NCBI GenBank assembly: GCA_031274005.1 | Contig: JAISQU010000029.1 | Location: 1-11,555, forward strand | Direction: 5' to 3' | Length of the DNA stretch: 11,555 nucleotides | From: Spirochaetales bacterium | GTDB lineage: Bacteria > Spirochaetota > Spirochaetia > DTKZ01 | Part shown: one piece after another, positions 5,090 through 11,309 of the stretch | How the letters are laid out: each line of letters opens with the position of its first letter | How positions within the stretch are numbered: the first letter of the stretch is position 1 | Notes under the pieces: model-generated | Seen by the model: the letters and a program-made list of their open reading frames with translations, nothing else | What the model was told of the DNA's origin: nothing | Databases searched by the model: none | Made by a program: the position numbers and the translations under genes

Positions 5090-6322
5090 CGGAAATTGCG
5101 GTGAGGCTCACCAGTGTACTTCACGGTTGTCACCAAACGCTGGTGAATATAACGCAATTGCGAAGCAATTGCCGTGCTGGTTATGCCCCCTCCGCATATT
5201 TCCGTGATTGTGTCCCCGCCGTTAGGCGGGCGGAAATTGCGGTGAAAGCCGCCAGTACCCTACAGGTGATGCAACAAATGGCCTGAAACCAATGCGCGCC
5301 CCGCGCGCTGTTCCGGTTTATGCCCCTTCCGCACATTTCCGTGATTGTGTCCCCGCCGCAGGCGGGCGGAAATTGCGGTGAGAGTCACCAGTGTACTTCA
5401 CGGTTGTCACCAAAAGCTGGTGAAGACAGCGCAATTGCGAAGCAATTGCCGTGCTGGTTATGCCCCTTCCGCAATTTCCGTGATTGTGTCCCCGCCGCAA
5501 GGCGGGCGGAAATTGCGGTGAGAGTCACCAGTGTACTTCACGGTTGTCACCAAAGCTGGTGAATATAACGCAATTGCGAAGCGATTGCCCTTTCGGGTTA
5601 TGTCCCCTCCGCAATTTCCGTGATTGTGTCCCCGCCGTTAGGCGGGCGGAAATTGCGGTGAAAGCCGCCAGTGTACTTCACGGTTGTCACCAAAGCTGGT
5701 GAATATAACGCAATTGCGAAGCAATTGCCGGGTGGTTATGTCTCTTCCGCGATTTCCGTGAAAGTGTTCCCGCCGTTAGGCGGGCGGAAATTGCGGTGAG
5801 GCTCACCAGTGTACTTCACGGTTGTCACCAAAAGCTGGTGAATATAACGCAATTGCGAAGCAATTGCACTTTCGGGTTATGTCCCCTCCGCAATTTCCGT
5901 GATTGTGTCCCCGCCGTTAGGCGGGCGGAAATTGCGGTGAGAGTCACCAGTGTACTTCACGGTTGTCACCAAAGCTGGTGAATATAACGCAATCGCGAAG
6001 CAATTGCACTTTCGGGTTATGTCCCCTCCGCACATTTCCGTGATTGTGTTCCCGCCGTTAGGCGGGCGGAAATTGCGGTGAAAGCCGCCAGTACCCTACA
6101 GGCTAAAAACATCGCTCCTGAAAGTAACGCAATTGCGTAGCGATTGCACTTTCGGGTTATGCCCCTTCCGCACATTTCCGTGATTGTGTTCCCGCCGCAG
6201 GCGGGCGGAAATTGCGGTGAGGCTCACCAGTGTACTTCATGATTGTCACCAAAGCTGGTGAATATAACGCAATTGCGAAGCAATTGCACTTTCGGGTTAT
6301 GCCCCCTCCGCATATTTCCGTG
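5090..6322. repeat. Tandem array of nine ~140-bp cloverleaf palindromes
   Basis: Nine head-to-tail units start (at GGAAATTGCGG) at 5091, 5232, 5368, 5508, 5648, 5786, 5927, 6068 and 6207; the spacings are 141, 136, 140, 140, 138, 141, 141 and 139. Each unit holds: P1, CGGAAATTGCGG pairing with CCGCAATTTCCG near the unit end; hairpin A, GGTGA-3 nt-TCACC; hairpin B, TCACCA-loop-TGGTGA; hairpin C, ATAAC outer stem around GCAATTGC-GAA-GCAATTGC closing with GTTAT. A separate hairpin, CCCGCC-4 nt-GGCGGG, joins neighbouring units. Units 2 and 8 carry a different middle (CCAGTACCCTACAGG) but keep the hairpins; unit 5 is a hybrid. Unit lengths that are not multiples of 3 break the reading frames, so the short ORFs here are not credible genes. 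No mobility gene is present. Function unknown. Confidence 0.9.
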
Positions 6323-6331
6323 CGTGGCCAT

Positions 6332-6346
6332 CGCCGGGAACCGGCG
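6332..6346. repeat. GC hairpin at the right edge of the array
   Basis: CGCCGG/CCGGCG (6332-6337/6341-6346, loop GAA) lies ~45 nt past the gntR stop. It may help end the gntR transcript, but no U-tract follows on the minus strand. Confidence 0.45.
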
Positions 6347-6390
6347 GCGGATAAACGCATAAGAATTCGTATCCCTTCACCAAAGCGGAG

Positions 6391-7170
6391 TCAGGGTTTA
6401 GAGCAGCCGCGGGAATTCAGGTTCTTATTCAAATTTGTCAAATCAAGAGTGTTCAACCGGTTCTCGATATCCGCAAGATGTTCCAGCATCGCATTTCCCG
6501 CGGCCTCCGCATCATGGGCTACGATTGCCTCGAATATTTTCAGATGCTCATTAAATGAGACTTTCAAGTCCGAGAAAGTTTTGATTGTCTCCTTTCGCGT
6601 ACTGATGAGCAAGGTATTAAGAGAGCGTATCATCGCCGATAGGATTCTGTTGCGGGACGCATCAAAAATACACTCGTGAAAATCCTTCTCGGAATAAAGA
6701 AAAACATTCTGGTTATGCAGATTGTTCTCCGCCTTTTCAAGACATTGCCGCATTTGCTGTATGTCATCATCGGTAGCGTGAAGAGCCGCCTTTTTTGCCA
6801 GTTCCACCTCAATGGTTTTCCGTGTCTCAAACAATTCCGGAACTTCAACATTATACAGAAGAGACATGAATTTAAGGGGATTTAACAGAAGGTTGGAAAT
6901 GTTTTCGCTTAAAATGGTTTTGGATCCGGGCCTGATTTCCAGAACCCCCAGCACGGCGAGGGCTTTAAGCGCCTGCCGCACAGAAGTCCGGCTGACATTA
7001 AACATTCCCGACAATATACGTTCACCGGGGATAGTATCGCCGGGCTTGATCCTGCCTTCAGCTATCTGCCCCTTAATGATCTCAATAATCTGATCAATAA
7101 GCAGGAATCGCTCTATGGGTACAATTTTCATATTATTACGCACAACGACAGAAGATTCTTTTAAAACCAC
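6391..7170 (-). CDS. GntR-family regulator, FCD (FadR) subfamily
   Basis: A 259-residue repressor-type regulator. The winged helix (~18-85) shows the family pattern: GDTIPGERILSGMFNVSR, then TSVRQALKALAVLGVLEIRPG. The C-terminal FCD helical domain (~110-240) has candidate metal/ligand residues E161 (or D163), H165, H209 and H231, matching the spaced D-x3-H...H...H set of FCD proteins that bind organic acids beside a metal ion. The start is GTG 7170, supported by GAGGA 7 nt upstream; the internal ATG at 7131 has no ribosome site. It is the last gene after the TRAP locus and is the best candidate to bind the large palindrome over the -10 of the BKACE promoter (inference). The inducer is probably the transported substrate or a product of it. 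Confidence 0.9.
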   Translation of the reverse strand: MVLKESSVVVRNNMKIVPIERFLLIDQIIEIIKGQIAEGRIKPGDTIPGERILSGMFNVSRTSVRQALKALAVLGVLEIRPGSKTILSENISNLLLNPLKFMSLLYNVEVPELFETRKTIEVELAKKAALHATDDDIQQMRQCLEKAENNLHNQNVFLYSEKDFHECIFDASRNRILSAMIRSLNTLLISTRKETIKTFSDLKVSFNEHLKIFEAIVAHDAEAAGNAMLEHLADIENRLNTLDLTNLNKNLNSRGCSKP

Positions 7171-7206
7171 TTTTATTCCTCACGTATAAAAATCCCGCTT
7201 CAGTGT

Positions 7207-7235
7207 ATTATTCGCGAAAAATCTTTTTTATACAA
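7207..7235 (-). promoter_or_regulatory. Possible internal promoter for gntR
   Basis: On the minus strand TTGTAT (7230-7235), 17 nt and AATAAT (7207-7212) precede gntR by ~37 nt, downstream of the 7249-7286 hairpin. The match is moderate. It would let the regulator be made independently of the operon it may control. Confidence 0.3.
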
Positions 7236-7248
7236 TCGGTTCCTGCAT

Positions 7249-7286
7249 TAGAGTTATTCAGAAACTAAAGTTTCCGAATAACTCTA
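7249..7286. repeat. Long AT-rich hairpin before gntR
   Basis: TAGAGTTATTC (7249-7259) pairs with GAATAACTCTA (7276-7286); after one A/C mismatch, GAAAC/GTTTC (7261-7265/7270-7274) continues around a small loop. About 16 of 17 pairs are formed. There is no U-tract on either strand, so a simple terminator is unlikely; an operator, mRNA-stability element or inserted palindrome are alternatives. It overlaps the tail of the SDR remnant. Confidence 0.65.
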
Positions 7287-7371
7287 TTATCATTTCACCA
7301 TCCCCGGAGAGTATGACCCCTGCGCAGAAAGCCGCTCCGGTAACTATGGCTGCTTTACCCGTAAATTTCAT
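7258..7371 (-). pseudogene. Short-chain dehydrogenase remnant, internally deleted
   Basis: A 37-codon frame with an excellent ribosome site (AGGAGG, 6 nt before ATG 7371) starts 18 nt after the TRAP permease stop. Its first 14 residues, MKFTGKAAIVTGAA, are the beta-1/TGxxxGxG beginning of an SDR (NAD(P)-dependent dehydrogenase/reductase). The next 15, FCAGVILSGDGEMII, look like the SDR C-terminal signature (FVTGVILxVDGGMxI). The ~220 codons between, including the catalytic Ser-Tyr-Lys region, are missing, and the junction is in frame. A tail ELFGNFSF encoded by the hairpin follows before TGA. The ends resemble a family; the deletion is inferred. It may still be translated as a peptide and couple translation toward gntR. 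Intact SDRs are ~240-260 residues. Confidence 0.6.
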
Positions 7372-7389
7372 TTCCCGCCTCCTGTGATT

Positions 7390-9228
7390 TTATGCAGGCC
7401 GTCTGCGCGAAAGAATATACCGCACTACGATAAACAAACATACCAATACCGCTCCGGCTATATTTACATAGATATTCTGAAAAAACAACATCGGCACAAC
7501 GACCCAGCCCGCCAGCAGCATTCCAATGTGTATCGGCCCCTTAAAGTAACCAACGGTAAGTATTGAATACAAAACAAACCCTGTCGCGGCAAACGCGAAA
7601 ACCATCAAACGCTGTTCTAAAGTTCCCGATACCAAAGGAGTATAGAGAAATAATATGGGAATAAGATACATTCCTATTACCAGTTTCATCGCTTCTTTGG
7701 CGGTCGGCCACATTTTTGACCCGGCTATGCCACAGGCCACGAAAGTAGCAAGACAAACAGGCGGGGTAACCGCGGCGGTTTCGCAAAACCACATTATCAG
7801 AAGGTGCGCCCCTAAAATATTTACTCCAAAAGATTCCAGCGCCGGACCGGCGACTGTGGCAAGAATCAGGTAGGAACCGACAATGGGTATACCCATGCCA
7901 AGAACCAGGCCCATGGCAAACACCACAAAAATAACCAGCGGCAGGCTTCCGCCCGTTAAACCGATTGCCCAGTTCCCGAACTGGCCCGGCACCCCGGCCA
8001 TGATAACGCCAACCATAATAAATCCCAAAACAGCCGCAGCAGCGCCCACATTCAGAAAAGACAAAGCGCCTTCCATCAAGCCCTGTACGATTTTAAAAAA
8101 CGACATACGGGATTTTTTCCTGAATTGGCTGACAATGATAATCGCTATTATTCCGGCGGCCGCGCCATAGGTGGGGGAATACCCAATGATTATAAGCGCA
8201 ACCAACACAATCGGCGGTACAAACAAATGGCTAAAATCCATTAATGTCGGCCCGGTTTCGTCAACCTCCTCGGTGGAAACAAAATTGTATTTTTCAGCCT
8301 CAAAATGGATGGACAGAAAAATCGGAATATAATAGAGAATCGCGGGCAAAATCGACAAAAGAATTACCTCGCGGTAGGGGACTCCCGTATTCGCCACAAC
8401 CAGAAACGCCGCGGCGCCCATAACCGGGGGCGTTAACTCACCGCCCAGGCTCGCGGCTACTTCAATGGCCCCTGCCCGCTGGGGTTTATACCCAACTCTT
8501 TTCATCATGGGAATAGTCATGGATCCCGTTACCGCGACATTTCCCGCGCTGGAACCCATAATCATTCCCAAAACGGCGCTGCCAATTACCGCCGCCTTTG
8601 CCGGCCCCCCCCGCACTTTTTTCAGGCGGAGAATCAGCCTGTACAGAAATTCGGTTCCCCCGGCCTGTTCCATGAGGCGTCCGAAAATCATAAAAAGCAG
8701 TACATACCGGGCAAAAACATCGGCGATTGAACCGAACATTCCCAGCTCGCCCAAAAAAATCCGGCCTAAAATCTGGTCCGGCATAAAACCCGCGTAAATA
8801 AGAAAACCAATGCTCCCAACCGCGATAAGCGGCAAAACCCAGCCAAAAATACGCCTTGCGGTTTCGAGCGAAATAACAATGGCCGAAATGATAATGATAT
8901 AATCTTTCAACGTGTAAATGCCCATATTCATCATTATTTCGTAATATCCGAATACATAATGCCTGAATATATACGTGGCCGCCGCTATCAGTATCCAGTC
9001 ATAAAAAGGAACTTTTGTCTTTTCCTTCGTCTTTGTTGACAGGGGCTTAAACGCCAAAGTCAATATCCAGACGAGCCAGATAAACGTACCAATCATTATG
9101 TGATCCGGTACCGGAAAATACGCTACAGACAGGAAAAGTATGGGAAAAATCACCGCTATAACGCGAAAGATTAATAACGAATCAACCTTAAAGATTGTTT
9201 TCCACGTTTGAATATTTTGTTCGGCCAT
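7390..9228 (-). CDS. TRAP transporter fused permease (4TM/12TM type)
   Basis: A 612-residue inner-membrane protein joining the small DctQ-like part (hydrophobic segments within ~20-140) to the large DctM-like part (~150-605) in one chain, the form typical of TAXI-associated TRAP systems. It carries the DctM signatures GSSAGNVAVTGSMTIP (225-240), GGELTPPVMGAAAF (262-275), GMGIPIVGSYLILATVAGPA (444-463) and TPPVCLATFVACGIAGSK (488-505). It would import an organic acid delivered by the upstream receptor, driven by an ion gradient. ATG 9228 follows AGGAG with 6 nt spacing. A terminator-like hairpin separates it from the receptor gene. It appears full length with no lesion. The substrate cannot be read from the sequence; the BKACE linkage hints at a carboxylate with a beta-keto or beta-hydroxy group. 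Confidence 0.94.
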   Translation of the reverse strand: MAEQNIQTWKTIFKVDSLLIFRVIAVIFPILFLSVAYFPVPDHIMIGTFIWLVWILTLAFKPLSTKTKEKTKVPFYDWILIAAATYIFRHYVFGYYEIMMNMGIYTLKDYIIIISAIVISLETARRIFGWVLPLIAVGSIGFLIYAGFMPDQILGRIFLGELGMFGSIADVFARYVLLFMIFGRLMEQAGGTEFLYRLILRLKKVRGGPAKAAVIGSAVLGMIMGSSAGNVAVTGSMTIPMMKRVGYKPQRAGAIEVAASLGGELTPPVMGAAAFLVVANTGVPYREVILLSILPAILYYIPIFLSIHFEAEKYNFVSTEEVDETGPTLMDFSHLFVPPIVLVALIIIGYSPTYGAAAGIIAIIIVSQFRKKSRMSFFKIVQGLMEGALSFLNVGAAAAVLGFIMVGVIMAGVPGQFGNWAIGLTGGSLPLVIFVVFAMGLVLGMGIPIVGSYLILATVAGPALESFGVNILGAHLLIMWFCETAAVTPPVCLATFVACGIAGSKMWPTAKEAMKLVIGMYLIPILFLYTPLVSGTLEQRLMVFAFAATGFVLYSILTVGYFKGPIHIGMLLAGWVVVPMLFFQNIYVNIAGAVLVCLFIVVRYILSRRRPA

Positions 9229-9250
9229 TTATTACTCCTGTACGGTTATC

Positions 9251-9284
9251 AAAAAGGCTTAGTTCGTTTTACTGAAACTAAGCC
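9251..9284 (-). terminator. Intra-operon terminator/attenuator between receptor and permease
   Basis: On the minus strand GGCTTAGTT (9284-9276) pairs perfectly with AACTAAGCC (9264-9256) across an 11-nt loop and is followed at once by TTTTT (9255-9251). It lies between the receptor stop and the permease ribosome site. Partial termination here would yield more periplasmic receptor than permease. Confidence 0.7.
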
Positions 9285-9300
9285 CTTCAATACGGACGGC

Positions 9301-10332
9301 TTATTTTATACCGCTGACATCGTAACCCGCTTCCTCATACGCTCTGGCGGCGCCGGGATGCAGGCGAAGCCCAAGGCCTTTTACGTCGTCAAAAAATGTA
9401 TTATTCTCAAGACCTTCAAACGCGGCGGCCCACGCCGCTGTAGCCTTAATCAAAGACTCCTTAAATTTGGGATCCAGAATTCTCTTTGTAAGATAATAGG
9501 CAACCTGTTCACTAAGATTCGTGTTCGTTACCAGATGCGCCACATGCCCCAGGGATACAATTTCTTTTGTTTGGGTTTCATACGAACCGGCCGCTATTTT
9601 CATGGTATGATGCTCGGGATGTTCCTTAAACCATCTTGTGCGCACATCATCCTCAATATCGATAAAGTTGATCTTGACCAGGGATTGGGTTTCAACAATT
9701 GCCGGGTAGGGCGCGGAACCGAATGTCAAATAGCCGTCAATTTTCTTGTCCTGCATGGCCGATGATACGCCGGAAAAAGCCATAGGAACTATTTCCACTT
9801 TAATATTGGGATACATTTTCGGGAAAAACTCGCGCATAAAAGTATCGGGGCCGCTTCCCACAGCGCCGCCGGAAATACGCTTGCCATTAAAATCAGAAAA
9901 TTTTGTTATGCCTGAATCCTGCCGGGCAACAGTCTGAACGGGGGAAAGTCCCAGAGGGAAAAGTACCCGCAGATTTTTGAAAGTTTCATCCGGTTTAAAA
10001 GGCTCTTTGGCGGAAAGGGCGCGCGCCAGCGTTGTCCCCGTTCCCAAAGACGCGTCTACGCCCGCAGCCGCTTTTTCCATTATCCTGAACGCCTCAACGT
10101 CCGGCATATCCCCGGCGACACGAATCCTTACATCAGCCTTTTCCTGTTCCAAAAGCGTAGACAGGGTGGAAACCCATGTAAAAGCGACGCTTCCCGGCCC
10201 TGATGTACCAACTGTTATTGTTACGGGGCTGGAGCTTCCGGCGGCGCCTGCAGATTCTTTTCCTCCGCCCGCAAAAACAAAAGCGGGGAGAATCAAAACC
10301 AGCAACAGAATCGCTACCACTTTTTTCTTCAT
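9301..10332 (-). CDS. TAXI-family TRAP solute-binding protein
   Basis: A 343-residue periplasmic receptor. Residues 1-21 form a signal peptide (KKK, hydrophobic core, VFA) with probable cleavage before GGGKES; there is no lipobox Cys. A low-complexity linker (GGGKESAGAAGSSS) leads into the TAXI fold, which begins VTITVGTSGPGS (37-48) and contains NGKRISGGAVGSGPDT (~153-168), the second-lobe phosphate/carboxylate-type loop of the family. It would capture substrate and hand it to the fused permease encoded next. ATG 10332 follows AAGGAG with 6 nt spacing. The signal-peptide style is typical of treponeme binding proteins. The ligand is unknown; TAXI proteins are the least characterised TRAP receptors. 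Confidence 0.92.
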   Translation of the reverse strand: MKKKVVAILLLVLILPAFVFAGGGKESAGAAGSSSPVTITVGTSGPGSVAFTWVSTLSTLLEQEKADVRIRVAGDMPDVEAFRIMEKAAAGVDASLGTGTTLARALSAKEPFKPDETFKNLRVLFPLGLSPVQTVARQDSGITKFSDFNGKRISGGAVGSGPDTFMREFFPKMYPNIKVEIVPMAFSGVSSAMQDKKIDGYLTFGSAPYPAIVETQSLVKINFIDIEDDVRTRWFKEHPEHHTMKIAAGSYETQTKEIVSLGHVAHLVTNTNLSEQVAYYLTKRILDPKFKESLIKATAAWAAAFEGLENNTFFDDVKGLGLRLHPGAARAYEEAGYDVSGIK

Positions 10333-10358
10333 ACAATACTCCTTTTCCTTATATTTTT

Positions 10359-10382
10359 AATATGCATCATACTATGCATATT
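10359..10382. repeat. AT-rich inverted repeat between BKACE and receptor genes
   Basis: AATATGCAT (10359-10367), six bases, ATGCATATT (10374-10382): perfect 9-bp arms in the 63-nt gap, 13 nt past the BKACE stop. It could be a secondary operator or an mRNA-processing/stability hairpin. It does not share sequence with the palindrome at 11253-11287. Confidence 0.55.
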
Positions 10383-10395
10383 TCATTGACAGTGT

Positions 10396-11187
10396 TTATT
10401 TCAGATTCAACATCCTGCGGGCCTCATCCGGCGTCGCCACTTCCCGTCCCATCTCGTTCGCAAGGCGTACAATCCGCGCCACAATTTCCGCGTTATTTTT
10501 CGCCTTCTTTCCCGGCGCCAGGTACGGCCAGTCTTCTGTTCCGACACGCACATTGCCGCCCGATGCTATGGCGAGAGTCGCTATGAGGGTCTGTTCTTCG
10601 CCCATAACGCTTATGGTATGCTTGCTGTCGGCGGGCAGATACTTTACGCGGTGCAGGTATTCTTCCGCTGTCGGCGGCGACCAGGTGCTTCCGGGCCAGC
10701 CAAAAAAGCATGTCAGAATATTCGGCTTATCCAGCAATCTCTTTTTATCAAGATATTCAAGGGCCCAGGTGGCGCCCGCGTTCCAGACTTCCCATTCTAT
10801 CCGCACCCCCGCTTCCCGGCTCTTGAGGCAGTACTCTTCCAGCTCTTCCATCGGGTGCAGCCTGTTCATGGCCAATTCCGTAAAAAATTCCGCGTGGTGA
10901 TGCAGGATGACCGACAGCATTTCAGGTTTCGCCTCAAAGTCCCCTTTGCGGTCCGGGATTATATCGCTGGACATACCGGCCTGAATGACGACTTTGCATC
11001 TTTTCCGGATTTTGTCCACGATTTCCTTCTCGTGCCCCCGCGTAAGATGTACGTGTACAACAGCCGCGCCCGCCTCGTAACATTGCACGGCATCCTCAAC
11101 AAGATCGTCTACATTTGTCGCCCAATTTTTCGCCTCAGGATAGATCCACGAGTTTGCCGTAGTCGCCGTAATGACCAATTTTTCCAT
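10396..11187 (-). CDS. BKACE (DUF849) beta-keto acid cleavage enzyme
   Basis: A 263-residue cytosolic TIM-barrel enzyme of the family typified by 3-keto-5-aminohexanoate cleavage enzyme (Kce), which condenses a beta-keto acid with acetyl-CoA to give acetoacetate and a CoA ester through a bound Zn. Visible features: MEKLVITATTA start, VVHVHLTRG with Zn ligands H45 and H47, QAGMSSD (69-75), and VRVGTEDWPY with R214, Zn ligand E218 and D219, matching Kce H46/H48/R226/E230/D231. ATG 11187 is preferred over ATG 11199 because a perfect GGAGG (11194-11198) lies 6 nt before it; the longer form would overlap that ribosome site. The protein is slightly short for the family (usually 270-310), and the region after ITATTANSW departs from the common ITAAxTGA form, so its substrate may be atypical. 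It is the first gene of the TRAP operon. Confidence 0.92.
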   Translation of the reverse strand: MEKLVITATTANSWIYPEAKNWATNVDDLVEDAVQCYEAGAAVVHVHLTRGHEKEIVDKIRKRCKVVIQAGMSSDIIPDRKGDFEAKPEMLSVILHHHAEFFTELAMNRLHPMEELEEYCLKSREAGVRIEWEVWNAGATWALEYLDKKRLLDKPNILTCFFGWPGSTWSPPTAEEYLHRVKYLPADSKHTISVMGEEQTLIATLAIASGGNVRVGTEDWPYLAPGKKAKNNAEIVARIVRLANEMGREVATPDEARRMLNLK

Positions 11188-11252
11188 ATTTTCCTCCATA
11201 ACAACTCAAAAAATTATTATTTTCCAGGATGCGTAAGTTAAATCATGTTTTG

Positions 11253-11287
11253 TTACTATGTAACTGGTATAGCCAGTTACATAGTAA
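11253..11287. promoter_or_regulatory. Operator palindrome at the BKACE promoter (probable GntR site)
   Basis: Perfect 15-bp arms, TTACTATGTAACTGG (11253-11267) and CCAGTTACATAGTAA (11273-11287), flank TATAG. The far arm contains the -10 (11281-11286), so a bound dimer would block polymerase. The core CTGGTATAGCCAG has the TGG...CCA symmetry typical of GntR/FadR-type sites. It also forms a hairpin at the mRNA 5' end. Confidence 0.75.
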
Positions 11288-11309
11288 GTCAGAAAACCAA
11301 ATTTGTCAA
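11281..11309 (-). promoter_or_regulatory. Promoter of the BKACE-TRAP-GntR operon
   Basis: On the minus strand a perfect -35 TTGACA (11304-11309), 17 nt, then -10 TACTAT (11281-11286). Transcription should start near 11274, giving a ~87-nt leader. The upstream flank is rich in A/T runs (11310-11330), a possible UP element. It is the strongest promoter seen in the window. Confidence 0.8.

Noticed and set aside
5090..6322. CRISPR array
   Set aside because: Units are ~140 bp with no regular short repeat and unique spacer, and no cas gene is near.
5090..6322. Integron attC sites (GTTAGGC appears between units)
   Set aside because: GTTAGGC is only the loop and one arm of the CCCGCC hairpin, is replaced by GCAGGC in some units, lacks a partner RYYYAAC box, and there are no cassettes or integrase.
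5101..6360. Short repetitive ORFs on both strands in the array (peptides with SVLHGCHQ and RRAEIAV)
   Set aside because: They are translations of the palindromic units. Unit lengths of 136, 139 and 140 break the frame, no ribosome sites occur, and similar frames appear on both strands.
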